From NCBI GenBank assembly GCA_033675265.1, contig JAUJYZ010001569.1:62001-126000 (forward strand): 64,000 nt of DNA, read 5' to 3'. Each line of letters begins with the position of its first letter. Positions within the stretch are counted from its first letter, which is position 1. Below the pieces are notes generated by a model, which searched no databases, was not told the origin of the DNA, and saw only the letters and a list, made by a program, of their open reading frames with translations. The DNA comes from Actinostola sp. cb2023 (lineage: Eukaryota; Cnidaria; Anthozoa; Actiniaria; Actinostolidae). This document shows positions 1 through 20,859 of the stretch, one piece after another. Position numbers and translations under genes: made by a program.

Positions 1-131
1 GGTCTGGTGTCCCTGGTAATTGTGGTATGATGTCGGGATCCGGTGTCTGTTGATGAATGGTTTGCACGTTGTCGGCCTCCGCGCGTTGTACGTTTTCACG
101 TTGAACTAATTGAGGGTCGTCCTGAACCTGA

Positions 132-9005
<8,874 letters not shown>

Positions 9006-9604
9006 AGTTTGGTCGTTAGCTTAAATTCCCATCGCGTCGCTTCGGTTCGTCGTAGCTTCAGCCTTCAGTAACTGACATTACAGTCAGGTGAAACTACCCT
9101 ACCGGTTCAGGCATCTGCGCGACTTCGCATTACTGTTCGAAGTTTACTGATTAGTACTGAGGGCCCTCGCTTCACAACCGCGACTGCGACTAGCCTAGCC
9201 GTCTGTTTATGTCTTAGTGCGGTTATATAGACATGTCATAAATTAATATTACGTCTGATAATTAAATGTCCAGCCTTCAACAATGATCGAATCAGTGAGA
9301 CCATAGTTAGTAACCATGGTGACACCTCAAATACGTAGTAAGTTTTCAGGCAAGTCTGTCATGAGCTGATACTCATGAGGCAAGAGTCTAACGAAATATG
9401 GTGTCGGTCTTGAGGTAACTAATGAGTGTCTAGGGCATATAGTCTGTTAGTGCATTATTAAAGATGCCCAGCTGAATCAAGTTATGATTAGAGCATACGA
9501 AGCCACTAGAAACGGCGAGGCCCTAGTAGAAACTGAAAATGTCAAGTTTTTTTTATTGTAAGCTCTTTTGTGTTCTACGTGAATAAATAAATTATTATTA
9601 TTAA

Positions 9605-9660
<56 letters not shown>

Positions 9661-10514
9661 AAAACGTTAGCATCACTCATGATATTGAATCTGAATACGA
9701 AGTGAAGTGTTTGATTGGCTGCTCGCCCGGTCGTGTATACAAATACACTGGTGATAGTCTTGATACTAAACTGAGGAAGATAAAGTAGCCATTCTGGACT
9801 CTAAAACAGAACCAGCCAATATAGCCAAGTCAAAATACGGATATACATAAGATGTTTAGTTCATAGGGAAATTGCTATTGTTTCTAAAACCCAGTACTAA
9901 GGTCATTTTAGTTGCGAATTTACATTGCGAACTAAAAGTGAATCTTTATAACACAGGACTTACCAGGCATTCTAAGCCACGTTATATTAAATCTCATCAG
10001 CCAATCAGCGAGCAGCAGATTTGTTAGATTTATCGATCTATCAAATCAGCATCAAATTCAATACAATACAACAACTTCATTTCAAGAGGGTAACACATAA
10101 CAGATACACCAGGTACTGATAATTAAACTAGTGGCCCTCAAAATTCTCTTGTGGAAACGATTTTCCGCTCACTCTTTATGTCAATAAAACTGTTTATTAT
10201 AAGATCTGCAGTAAAATTTAATTAACGGAGGGCTAAGCCTAGTAGGGATTTGAAAGCCTTTAGTACTAAAAAATGACTTAATAAACCTTCAATTGACGTA
10301 TTTTAGTTGGATAATCCATTTAGATGTCTTAGATGTCTTAGCAATCCTTCCGTGAAAGGGTTTCGTGGATGCAATTAAAATTCGCTTCACCGGCAAACAT
10401 TATAATTGATCATTAAACTGAACGAAGTGAGCCAGTGAGGTGACTGATTGACATGCAAAAGTCCGACGTGAAAAAAAAACAAACACAGAACGCGAACACT
10501 CTTAAAAATCAATA
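9006..10514. other. Intergenic, upstream of the class B-type receptor
   Basis: Holds the presumed promoter of the minus-strand receptor (no TATA box evident) and an (ATT)n tract at about 9590-9660 that follows AATAAATAAATT, which looks like the microsatellite tail of an old retroelement. No coding sequence is seen. Confidence 0.5.
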
Positions 10515-10803
10515 CAGTCATTTGCAAAAATTCTGGCCGCTACGAAATATCAATATATCGATATATCGGGTGCATTATGGGTAATTAAATAATCGAAAAT
10601 TCCCCTTAAAGCGGGTTAACGGCAGCAAAGTTGGTAGAAATACTTAGTATAATGTTTATTTTAGTCTTACGTTTGTTGTTTGTAAATTTTGCTTCATTTA
10701 ATAAGTTAGGAAACTCAAAATAGTATTATTTAATTACCCATAATGCACCCGATATATTGATATATTGATATATCGTGGCGGCCAGAATTTTTGCAAATGA
10801 CTG
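10515..10803. mobile_element. Tc1/mariner-type MITE flanked by TA
   Basis: Inverted ends begin CAGTCATTTGCAAAAATTCT and extend about 90 bases into an ATATATCGATATATC-rich inner part; the right end is the reverse complement. A TA lies on each side (10513-10514 and 10804-10805), as expected for this superfamily. No transposase is present. Confidence 0.85.
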
Positions 10804-11869
10804 TAAAAAGACGTCAAATCTTCATCCGATTGAAATCAATCAACGAAATCGAAAAAATTAAATGTTGGCCAAAGTTCTCAATTACAAATATGAAGCAAAA
10901 CTGATAAAAAGGGGTCGACGTCTTGCATGCATGCCGTTGAAAGACTTATCTGAATGAATTAGTGTGAAGAGTTTCTATAGACAGTTTTGTAGTTAATATT
11001 ATACCAGCGTGAACTTTCTTTTGAAGGACGAGAAAAAAACCCATTTATGTCAGTCATACCGATATATATTATACTGGCACAGCAATCACTAGCTTGAAAC
11101 ACTTTTTAAAAGGAAATGACACAACGTGCGTTCAGTATTCACTCAGTAGGACGACTAAATACCCCATTCACACCAAGGATAAAACAGGTTTTAAAGTCTT
11201 ACGAAACAGGTTTAGAAAATTATCTACAAACGCCACACAAAACTGCTGGTAAACTGTCCTTTGTGTTGCATAGTATAAATACCAGATAGTTTGATTCTTG
11301 TGAAATTAGATATGCTCTCAGATTATATATTCCATTATTTGAAATTTTTCTATTATTTTATAATTTATCTATTATATTTATATTTATATTTCTCTATACA
11401 GAGCCCTTCTGAAAATCAGCTCTGCTGACGTAGGCCGTCTGTCAAAAGATTTTAATAAAAAAATAAAAAAATTAAAATAAAAATAAAAATAGAAGCGAGA
11501 ATAATAATAATAATAATAGAGTAAAGAACAAACTCAGTTTATTAAACTAAACTAAGTTCGAATAAATAAAGTGTTTTGTTGTTTATTCTTTTCATAATTG
11601 TTTCTTTTTCCACTAAATTTGCGCCTTTTTTCACTGACGAATGACATCGTCTTTTTGTGGTCCGGTTGACTAGTGAAAACAACTCGATCTGCACAAATAA
11701 CGAACTTATGTTGTCGTTCTCTTTGCAGCTGTCAAACATCTGTCAAACATAGGTCCCCAGTACCGCCGTCAAACTACACTACTAATGACGTCATCCAAAT
11801 CCAAAGAAAAATCAACATCATCATAATATTGACTCTAGCTTTAGCAATATCACTGAATACAAAACGAAC

Positions 11870-12165
11870 ATACCAAATTTGGCGGCTAACTCCTTATTTG
11901 GAAACGATATACCATATTTGGCGACTATAACCCCTTTTTTGGAATCGACATACCATATTTGGCAGCTAACTCCTTATTTGGAATCGACATACCATATTTA
12001 GCAGCTAACTCCTTATTTGGAAACGATATACCATATTTGGCGACTATAACCCCTTTTTTGGAATCGACATACCATATTTGGCAGCTAACTCCTTATTTGG
12101 AATCGACATACCATATTTGGCAGCTGACTCCTTATTTGGAAACGACATACAAGGAAATATAGTCC
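11870..12165. repeat. Minisatellite of about 38-bp units (CATATTTGG...CTCCTTATTTGGAA)
   Basis: Units made of ACCATATTTGGCAGCTAACT and TCCTTATTTGGAATCGACAT, with an alternating GGCGACTATAACCCC variant, repeat about eight times. No protein is supported. Confidence 0.85.
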
Positions 12166-12215
12166 GAAGTAAAAACGCGGTACAGGTACTGGTACTTAGG
12201 GTGGCACAGAATTGT

Positions 12216-13365
12216 GGATAAATGTTTCTGTACACTGTGATTATCGACGTTGTCAGGTTGTAAACCGTGTAAGCTGTACCAAAAGGATTGTGGATAAATG
12301 TTTCTGTACATTGTGGTTATCGACGTTGTCAGGTTGTAAACCGTGTAAGCTGTACCCAAAGGATTGTGGATAAATGTTTCTGTACATTGTGATTATCGAC
12401 GTTGTCAGGTTGTAAACCGTGTAAGCTGTACCAAAAAAAGGATTGTGGATAAATGTTTCTGTACATTGTGGTTATCGACGTTGTCAGGTTGTAAACCGTG
12501 TAAGCTGTACCCAAAGGATTGTGGATAAATGTTTCTGTACATTGTGATTATCGACGTTGTCAGGTTGTAAACCGTGTAAGCTGTACCCAAAGGATTGTGG
12601 ATAAATGTTTCTGTACATTGTGATTATCGACGTTGTCAGGTTGTAAACCGTGTAAGCTGTACCCAAAGGATTGTGGGATAAATGTTTCTGTACATTGTGA
12701 TTATCGACGTTGTCAGGTTGTAAACCGTGTAAGCTGTACCCAAAGGATTGTGGATAAATGTTTCTGTACATTGTGATTATCGACGTTGTCAGGTTGTAAA
12801 CCGTGTAAGCTGTACCAAAAGGATTGTGGATAAATGTTTCTGTACATTGTGATTATCGACGTTGTCAGGTTGTAAACCGTGTAAGCTGTACCCAAAGGAT
12901 TGTGGATAAATGTTTCTGTACATTGTGATTATCGACGTTGTCAGGTTGCCAAACCGTGTAAGCTGTACCCAAAGGATTGTGGATAAATGTTTCTGTACAT
13001 TGTGATTATCGACGTTGTCAGGTTGTAAACCGTGTAAGCTGTACCAAAAGAATTGTGGCCAAATGTTTCTGTACATTGTGATTATCGGCGTTGTCAGGTT
13101 GTAAACCGTGTAAACTGTACCCAAAGGATTGTGGATAAATTAAATGTTTCTGTACATTGTGATTATCGACGTTGTCAGGTTGTAAACCGTGTAAGCTGTA
13201 CCCAAAGGATTGTGGATAAATGTTTCTGTACATTGTGATTATCGACGTTGTCAGGTTGTAAACCGTGTAAGCTGTACCCAAAGGATTGTGGATAAATGTT
13301 TCTGTACATTGTGATTATCGGCGTTGTCAGGTTGTAAACCGTGTAAACTGTACCCAAAGGGAAGT
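12216..13365. repeat. 76-bp satellite array, about 15 copies
   Basis: Unit GATTGTGGATAAATGTTTCT...TAAGCTGTACCCAAAG, period 76 (12284, 12360 and so on). Copies differ by single bases and by indels at the AAAG junction; two have a G for A in ATCG(G/A)CG. Not a multiple of three, so frames rotate and no protein is implied. Confidence 0.95.
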
Positions 13366-13472
13366 GTGGGAAATAATCAGTTTGGATTGAACTGATCGTT
13401 TCATTTAGTCCATCGTTCAGTCTTATAACCAGCGAGAGAATGAATGAGTGAGTGAGTGAACGAAATAAACTG

Positions 13473-13785
13473 ATTAAGAAAGGAAGGAAGGAAGAGAGGA
13501 AGGAAGGAAGGAAGAAAGAAAGGTATAGGAAGAGAGAAAGATAGGAAGGAAGAATGAAAGGAAGAAAGAAAGGAAAGAAGAAAGAGAGAAAGGGAGAAAG
13601 GGAGAAAGAAAAGAAAGTTTAAGAAAGAAAGAAAGGGAGAAAGGAAGGAAGGATGGAAGGAAGAGAGAAAAAAAGGAAGAAATAAATAAATAAAGGAAGA
13701 ATGAAAGAAAGAAAGAAAAGAAGAGAGAAAGAAAGACCGAGAGAAAGGAACTATATAGAAGGAATGAAGGAAGGAACGGAAACGT
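13473..13785. repeat. Purine-rich GGAA/GAAA tract
   Basis: About 310 bases of almost pure A and G on the plus strand, built of GGAAG, GAAAG and GAGAGA. It could adopt triplex (H-DNA) structure. No gene. Confidence 0.85.
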
Positions 13786-14536
13786 ATTTAACTTCATTAT
13801 AAACTAAGACTGATATCCTGGACTGATATGTATTTTGTTGTTATTATTCTGATGCCTACAGAGTTTATTACGTATACTTCATATCCGTCGTCAATGAATC
13901 ATTAACAAGTTTGACTTGATGATTACCATTTCATGGCTTGATATCTGAACTTGTTTTAAATACATTTTCAACACCAGGGCAAAATGTGGCTTTGAGTTGT
14001 TTATAGCGTTGAAATACAGCGGAACCGTGACTGGAACCCAAACCATGTGTTGTCTTGGGACAAAGTACAATGAAAACCTAAACTGACATTCCTTCATGGT
14101 AAATGCGCTACTTGATCAAAAGATCTTGTTACGAGTTAAATAATTAAATAGATTTAAAATACAACAATGACAATTTGCATGTAGAGTTTGTTGAATGTTT
14201 AATTTTTATCATTCATAACTGAACGAGGCTCAGAACATTGTCGGCGGATTTTGTAGTTAGACCGTTACCTAGGATGTGCCTAGGGTGCTCCTAGGATGTG
14301 CCTATATAATTATAAAGCTGACTGAAGTATGTTTCATGTTTCTCTAAAAATGTTCAATGTTCGGTATGCATAGGCGATGCTTCAAGTATATGCGTTATTA
14401 ATATGAACCATTGATGAGCTGCTTAATGGAATGTCAAATTAACATCTGTACGTAAGTTCAGTTAAAAACAAGCCTCCTTAGCTGTTCTAGTTGAAAAGTA
14501 ATCCCATTTACCCACTGAGTTGCGGCGAGGCCTAAT
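13786..14536. other. Intergenic downstream of the sulfotransferase-like gene
   Basis: Contains a short tandem CCTAGGATGTG at about 14267-14310. It would hold the 3' untranslated region of the minus-strand sulfotransferase-like gene. No coding sequence is seen. Confidence 0.4.
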
Positions 14537-15331
14537 TTAGTTCGACGCATGTTCAACTGCCGCCGCTGGGCGAATCTTCCTCGATGAGAGATACTTGTAA
14601 TGAGGGCTGGCTTCTTCGATGACTTTCCTTAATTCAACAGGAAGCTCCTCTAGCTCCTTTCGTTTTGTTTTCTTGCTCGCTCGTGGAGTGAATCCCGAGC
14701 TTTTCAAAGCGTCTTCATGCCATCCGGACCAGACGTCCCAGTCGGAGATTGGTCCAGGCTCCCACGTTGTCATATGAGGTTCGTAGGAGATTCCTACAGC
14801 ATTACAGTAGCTTTTCATCGTCTCGTCGGGATTGTCAAGAAGATCATCTGCGTCGACTACTACAGGGCTAGCATCCACGCGTTCTGACACAAACTTGTAG
14901 AGATCGTACATTTGACGAAATCCCGCTTCTTCAGGGTCGAAGTAATCCCAACCCGTTAGCTTTGGGTTAGTGGATGCTCGGTGCAGCGAGGGAATGGCTT
15001 TGGCGGGATCTCGAATCAAAAACGTATGTTTAACATCTTTGAATTCTTCGTCTAGGAAAATCTCGAAATGGTTTTCCACACAGTATACCATGTCTTTAGA
15101 GAAAACAACATCGACACCATCGTAGTCTTTGCAAAGCATTGTAGTGACATGGCGGTATGTTTCCTTGGGGTTGATAGGCGTAGACGCATATCTGAGGCTT
15201 TGTCTCTCGGGTCCGAAGTAAAATGCGTTGCTATAAGGCTCGTGAAAGACCTTGGTGTTACCGAGCGTCATTATTGCTCGTTCAAACGCTGTAGACACAC
15301 ACCGAGGAGCGGTCCAGAGAAGAACCTTCAT
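14537..15331 (-). CDS. Sulfotransferase-like P-loop protein, intact copy
   Basis: 264 residues, single exon. The N-terminal KVLLWTAPRCVSTAFERAI matches the 5'-phosphosulfate loop of PAPS-dependent sulfotransferases; HTFLIRDPAKAIPSLHR (about 125-141) matches the 3'-phosphate motif (R-D-P...S); VVVDADDLLDNPDETM and the C-terminal basic part complete the fold. Such proteins are often labelled sulfotransferase or, by fusion-derived names, branched-chain aminotransferase-like; no aminotransferase motif is seen. The substrate is unknown. I chose ATG 15331 because the frame open further upstream has only a non-ATG start. A TATA box lies at 15525-15531. Two decayed relatives lie at 19481-20132 and 20860-21147. 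Confidence 0.85.
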   Translation of the reverse strand: MKVLLWTAPRCVSTAFERAIMTLGNTKVFHEPYSNAFYFGPERQSLRYASTPINPKETYRHVTTMLCKDYDGVDVVFSKDMVYCVENHFEIFLDEEFKDVKHTFLIRDPAKAIPSLHRASTNPKLTGWDYFDPEEAGFRQMYDLYKFVSERVDASPVVVDADDLLDNPDETMKSYCNAVGISYEPHMTTWEPGPISDWDVWSGWHEDALKSSGFTPRASKKTKRKELEELPVELRKVIEEASPHYKYLSSRKIRPAAAVEHASN

Positions 15332-15524
15332 TGTGACAATTTGTGATCTCGGTTCAGGGACACTTTGGGCATAAAATGAACGGTTGACCAATAAGATGTG
15401 ATGACTGACTTCACGAGCGCTTTGTGAAGTCCTTGAGCAGTGATGCAGGTATGTGATGATTTGGTGATCAGTGCAGAGCTTTGTCGAGGAGTTGCGAGGA
15501 GTGATCAGTGAGAGCAGAGCTGTG

Positions 15525-15531
15525 ATTTATA
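15525..15531 (-). promoter_or_regulatory. TATA box of the sulfotransferase-like gene
   Basis: TATAAAT on the minus strand, about 195 bases before the ATG at 15331. The decayed copy at 20132 has TATTTATA at a matching place near 20290. Inference from motif and position. Confidence 0.5.
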
Positions 15532-15659
15532 CCGTGAGAGCGCTGATCACCCAGTCGCGCGTGAACATCCCACTCACTCACACGTGATACGACCTACCGG
15601 CCGGTCGACCATCTGCCACAAGAACTCATTTGTCCCTGCGCTAATGAAATCGTTGAGCA

Positions 15660-16767
15660 ATTTAAAAATGAATTCATTCATTTATAAACTTTTAAACAAC
15701 AAGCATGATAATGCAATGGAGTGACTCATCGACATGCTCAATAATTATAAGCAAGCAGGTGCTGAAAAGAATCTTCATTTCATTCGGAAATTGTAGTGGG
15801 CTTCAGTAAGGTGATAACTGTAATGCTTGAGTTTCAACAGTTTCAAGATAAGAGACGAAGGAGGCACTACCATTCCAGTTATTGCGATCAGTACGATAAC
15901 TAGACTTTCTCTCGAGAAAAACAAGAAGTCTTTCAACGTTTAATACTGAGAAAAGCCGGAGCGTTGTTTCAGGTTCGTATTAGCATTTCTCGACGGAGAG
16001 ATTCAAGACTATACCAATTGTAGACGTATTTCTTATACGTTGTTTATAATTTCGTTGCATTATTTAGTGAGCCTTCGTGCTTCGTAGTGGGTTAAAGCTT
16101 TATCAGCATCGTCTCCTTGTTATCGCACAGTCTTACGAATGTGATTCAAACGATTTAGAACGGCTTATTTGTCAAACAACAAAAACTAAATCAGCAACAC
16201 AAAACATAACAGAGGAAAAGTCTTTTTAGTGAATCTGATAAAAATCAAATTAAAATCAAATTTTCTTTGAAACGAAAATAAAACAAAACGAGAAAAACCA
16301 AAGATGTTCGCATTACGTGTGAACTAGCTGTGACGTCATACATCCAAACCACGTCGGTAAACAGAGTTAGCAGGACATCAGTTTATGTAAAAATAGTAAC
16401 TTACTCAGGATGAAGCATTACGTTATTGACGTGGTGGGTGGATGTTTTGGCTTTACCGGTGATAGACTTCGTCAGAATAATGTATATATAGTGTATATGA
16501 GGTCTGTGTTCTCAAAACATCTTATATAAATAAAGATTATTATTTACAATTTTCTTACAAAAAAGAAGAAATATGTAAACAATTCCAAAGAAAGAAAACA
16601 AACAAACAGGAACAAAACACTAACAACAAAAAAGGAAGAATGAAAAAAACAACGTGTCACGGCTGGAACTCGAACCCTGGACCCCCACAAAAGAGATGAA
16701 TGCCGGTAATTTATCCAAAAAAAGGCCCATACTCCCAGACATTATGCTGAGTCACCGTATGTTACGT
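15660..16767. other. Intergenic with a possible tRNA-derived SINE head on the minus strand
   Basis: Mostly unique A+T-rich sequence. At about 16650-16760, the minus strand reads CGGTGACTCAGCATAATG followed by GGGTTCGAGTTCC, a good Pol III B box about 80 bases later, then a T-rich stretch. The A box is weak, so the SINE call is tentative. No gene. Confidence 0.35.
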
Positions 16768-16932
16768 ATAGACCGAATGCAATAATGGCGTCTAATTTCA
16801 ATTGCCATTGTTCTGGACTGACTAGCCTCTCATACAGGTGAAAATGCTTTTGTGTTTCCACATGAACACGAGGCTAGTCAGTCCAGAACAATGGCAATTG
16901 AAATTGGACGCCATTATTGCATTCGGTCTATA
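16768..16932. mobile_element. Foldback MITE, copy 1
   Basis: Arms of about 60 bp begin TAGACCGAATGCAATAATGG and run to GACTGACTAGCCTC; a 45-base centre with ACAAAAGC/TGTTTCCACATG separates them. A second copy at 53143-53275 has the centre in the opposite orientation. Confidence 0.85.
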
Positions 16933-17781
16933 GAGGCTTACACCAATCAACTTAGTAGTCAAAGATTATAAACTAGACGCTTTAACAAGCGTTCACTCGT
17001 GCCCTGGTGCGATTGAGCGGCACTGGGATGCATTGTAGCATGAAAGACGCATACTTATGGGCCTCCACCTTCCATTCGGTGAGGGAATAAAGTCTAAAAT
17101 AAAGTCTATGTCTATGTCTATGTATGACTGAGCTGTGAAGAACGAAGCCGAGATCAGGAACGAACTGAACTGACCGAGACACACGTTCCCAGTCTCATCC
17201 CAGACAATATACAAAATTAATGGAAGTTAAACTGTTATAAGATTTTTTCAGATTTTTCAGATATGATTTTTAACGACCTGGTCCAAAAACGCTTGACATC
17301 TTTTAGAGTAGGTCTACCGCTAACGGCGTGTGCGTTTGTATGTGAGATAAGCGTATTAGACATACTTCGTTCAAATGTTTTTTTCTCCGGCACGATCGCA
17401 AGACGACATAACCAGTTCCTCCAACAAGGTTTGTGAAGAAAGAGGTCAACTGTTGATAAAACCTCAAAGATCAGCTTTTAGTGGTCTCGTTCACAATCAC
17501 ACTCGATTGCAGACCTCAAATAGACTGGTTTTGCTATGTTATTGAAATGATGGGACTTTTAATTGAATTAGCGTAAAAACAAAGCGTTTACCTCGTGGAA
17601 GCAAATTTGAAATTAGCCGGTAAATTAAAACCACGAGCCAAGTGAGTTTCACTTGGTAATACTAAACTACTAAATTCGAATATTGCCTCAGTTTCATGCC
17701 AAGGCTTGGTTACATTTCAAGATGGCGTCCCCCAAAGGTCCAAACTCACTTGGCAAATTTCAACTGAACAGTAAAGTTTAA

Positions 17782-18905
17782 AGGGGCACTGTCACGACGC
17801 GCGCATGCGTCAATTTTAATGATATTCAGAGATTTTAATGATATGCAGAGGTCAACGAACTCGTCTGTGTTTACGAAGAGAATCGCGCTAGTAAATTTCA
17901 ATGTGTTTTGAAAATGTTTTACGATCAAGTTTTCGCAGAGTGCTTCCAAGTTATTCAGAATATACAACCTTTACAGCGTGTGACCTAAATATTTCATGAA
18001 ATAAGTACTTATTATAGCGACTTCTGGTGAAGGAACGGCATAAATAGCAGACAATCCGAGGTGACAACTCAGGTCTCAGATGAAGTTATTCACATTTCAC
18101 ATCGCTAAAAACCAAGTCCATATTACTTCTTTGCTTCAAAAAAGACTAACGAAGATGTACATGTCACTACTGTATAAGGTACTCGTGTTTTCTTAAATTG
18201 TAAGAGTACAAAAGAGTGCAAAAAGAATTGCACAATATAATTCCCGTGTGAAAAGTATAATCACTGAGTTCTCTTTGCCGTTGTGTCACTACTTCCAAAC
18301 CTCGCAGAAATAAAAACTCATACAATGTGACAGTTGTTTGCAATAGCTTCAGTACATGCATATGAACTCGAAGGAATACATTGATATGATGTATGCAACT
18401 GAGTTCTTTTTGAGAACATAATAATTCGAGTGAATAAGTCAATGAACGCGTTGTCAAACATTGTTGTTGTCGTTCGGAATACTTTCCTACCTCCTTTGGT
18501 ACTCCAGAGCTGTTAAAGAGAAGTATAGCGAACTCAGAATATGTAGTATAACCGTATTCTATCTTCCCAGTAAACCAAAACTTATAAACCTGTCGCCTGA
18601 ATACATTCGTTGTCACTACATCCCGGCGGCCGCCATGAGAAGCCATCGCCATCGCTCTCGCCGATTAAATAAAAAGCGTATAAAATTGGACTTCAAACCA
18701 AAAATAACTACCTACAAATACGAAACAACAATCAATCTAAGTACTGAATAAGTATCATCTTCTAGAGTGCAAGGATTACATGATATATAACTCGATATAT
18801 TAACACACTGAATTTGAATTTTCCTCGGGTCTCTTGAAAGCGTTGGTTAACGATTTCAAGATTGAAGCCAAGATTCACGCATGCGAGTGTCGTGACAGTG
18901 CCCCT
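17782..18905. mobile_element. TTAA-flanked DNA element, 1.1 kb, non-autonomous
   Basis: Ends AGGGGCACTGTCACGAC are inverted at both sides (17782 and 18905), each next to a TTAA. The TTAA target duplication fits piggyBac or Kolobok; the AGGGG start is closer to what I recall for Kolobok. The inside has no transposase I can recognise. The longest inner frame (18652-18167, minus) begins MAMASHGGRRDVVTTN and carries a donor-like GAG|GTAGGA; it may be captured exon sequence. Confidence 0.75.
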
Positions 18906-19094
18906 TTAATTAAAGTGCTACTATGATGAAATTTTGCGAAGTTGATGTTTTTGCATTTTTAGTATCCTGGTAGTATGTTTATTAACATATCCAAACCGTT
19001 TTTCGCTACGATAAAAATAACTTCCACAAAATGTACACATCTTGTACAAATTTCGAGCACGCCATTATTCAAACTGGTTCCTGGCCGTTGACTT

Positions 19095-19312
19095 ATTGTA
19101 CAATAGAAGTGACGTCAGATTCTCAACATCGTTCGTCGCAAATTCGTCGTATTGCTAATTTACACGCATCAACACTGCGATTTTTTGGTGATTCAAGACA
19201 CTGTTTCTTGTTCAAATGTTTTAATCATAATTAAACTAAAAATACAGTGCAGCGAGCCGTGCAGCGACGCATTCACATTGAGAATTTGACGTCACAGTCT
19301 ATTGTTCGCAGG
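19095..19312. mobile_element. Foldback element with a CRE palindrome in each arm
   Basis: Arms share ACAATAGA, TGACGTCA and ATTCTCAA in inverted order. Full TGACGTCA palindromes lie at 19110-19117 and 19287-19294, which are consensus CREB/ATF sites. Boundaries are approximate. Confidence 0.6.
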
Positions 19313-19480
19313 AACACGATTTAGTAATGGCGGACGTATTTTTGCCTGTTTGAGAGTCCAATATTTCACTAGTTTATTCCTATATCGACACAACTAAAAC
19401 TGCTATCTTGGAGCTTAATAGACTATTTTACGAATAAATCATTTCTAAGCATAGAAACAGCCTACATTGATTCAGATCGT

Positions 19481-20132
19481 TTATGTCATTCTCTTGGCAT
19501 AAAGGAGAGCATAAAATGGCCTTGAATCCTCAATGGCTTTAGCAACTTCTTCGGGATGCTTTTCCTTAGTTTCGCTTACAGGTTTCGTTGCTGATCTCTT
19601 TTTGAAGCCTGTGGATTGACTGACAGTTTTATGCCATGGCTTTAGCCAGTCCGTCAAATCATCCATCATTCCTGCTGGCCATGTTGTCATATGAGGCTCG
19701 AACGCCCGCCTCTTCGGGAATGAAGTAATCCCAACCCGTTAACGTTTCGTTGCCGGGATTAGTAGAATATCGGTATAACGAAGGAATTGACTTGGCAGGA
19801 TCTCGAATCAGAAACGTATGCCTGGCACCTTGGAATTCTTTGCGTAGAAACATGTCGAACTTGTTACTGACATGATACGCCATGTTTTTTGTAAAGACAA
19901 GATCTATTCCATCGTATTCTTGCAGAAGTAGTTTCGTAGCGATGTCGTAGGTTTTCTCGGGGTCTATTGGTGTGGACCTGTACCTTGTACTTTGTCTTTC
20001 AGGGCCATGGAAATATGGAACTGAGTACGATTCATGGAAGGCCTTAGTTTTGCTAAGTGTTCTTATTGAGCGTTCAAATGCTGTAGAAACACTCCTGGGA
20101 GCTGTCCACAGCAGAACTGTTTTGTGAACCAT
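19481..20132 (-). pseudogene. Sulfotransferase-like copy 2, disrupted by an internal deletion
   Basis: The N-terminal half from MVHKTVLLWTAPRSVSTAFE to the GWDYFIPEEAGVR segment is intact with both cofactor motifs (TAPRSVSTAFE, FLIRDPAKSIPSLYR). After GVR the frame shifts into ASYDNM and stops. The normal frame resumes at MTTWPAGMMDD and runs to a stop at 19481. Against copy 1, about 134 bp (44 codons plus 2 bases) covering the QMYDLY...GISY segment are missing near 19703, out of frame. Copy 3 still holds that segment. A truncated 150-residue product is possible but would lack the C-terminal part of the fold. Confidence 0.8.
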
Positions 20133-20859
20133 GATAGTGAACACACGATCGCTATTAAAACATGAAAAATACATGTGTGCGTTTGTTGAGCAGTTTACAA
20201 CTATCTCAGAGTGTTGGATATGAGATCTACATGAACTCTCGCGTTCGGCTCGAGCTGTAAATCATGCAGATACTGAACACTACCTCTCAGGTTATAAATA
20301 CCACAAAATAATATACTCGCCATATAATGTCGTCTACCTCGAATAAAGGCTTTAGAATTAATCGTCTCAGTTGTTATTAGAAGGAATAGGATTTTATAGT
20401 ATAAATTGGTTGAAATATCCATACCTTGCCACGTCTTGCACACTAGCCGTGCAAGCAGTGGCCAAACAGAGTACAATATCGCCGGATATTTCATGTTTAT
20501 GCACTGCGACTTTGTATTATGTTCATTTGTCAACCATATTACCAGATCAGAGGTCTTGCTAAGTTGCTTTAGATCATCAGCCAATTGACAGGAGGCCAAT
20601 TGATTATCATTAATATTATCATCATCGTCATCATTTTTGGTTGGCACATCAATAATACTATTGGCTCAGTTACGTCACATGAAATATCGCTATAGATGGT
20701 TCCTACGGCAGCCCTCATGTGAATCAAGACTGAACAATGAAATCAATTCTTCGTGTGCAAGTGACGTCACATACCACAAAAATTAATACTAAAATTTAGT
20801 TATGGATCCTATCAACTTGATTCTTTGCAGTGTTTTAGAGAATTATGATATGAATTATT

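Noticed and set aside
12216..13365. Possible CRISPR-like array (regular direct repeats)
   Set aside because: The whole 76-bp unit repeats, with no unique spacers, and the DNA is from an animal. It is a satellite.
13474..13797. Phe/Ser/Leu-rich minus-strand frame resembling a membrane protein
   Set aside because: It is the complement of a GGAA/GAAA purine tract.
14537..15391. Longer start for the sulfotransferase-like gene at 15391
   Set aside because: That codon is not ATG; the first ATG (15331) gives the family's usual N-terminus directly before the cofactor loop.
18167..18652. 161-codon minus-strand frame called as a transposase
   Set aside because: No catalytic DDE/D motif, zinc knuckle or other transposase feature; listed only as cargo of the TTAA element.
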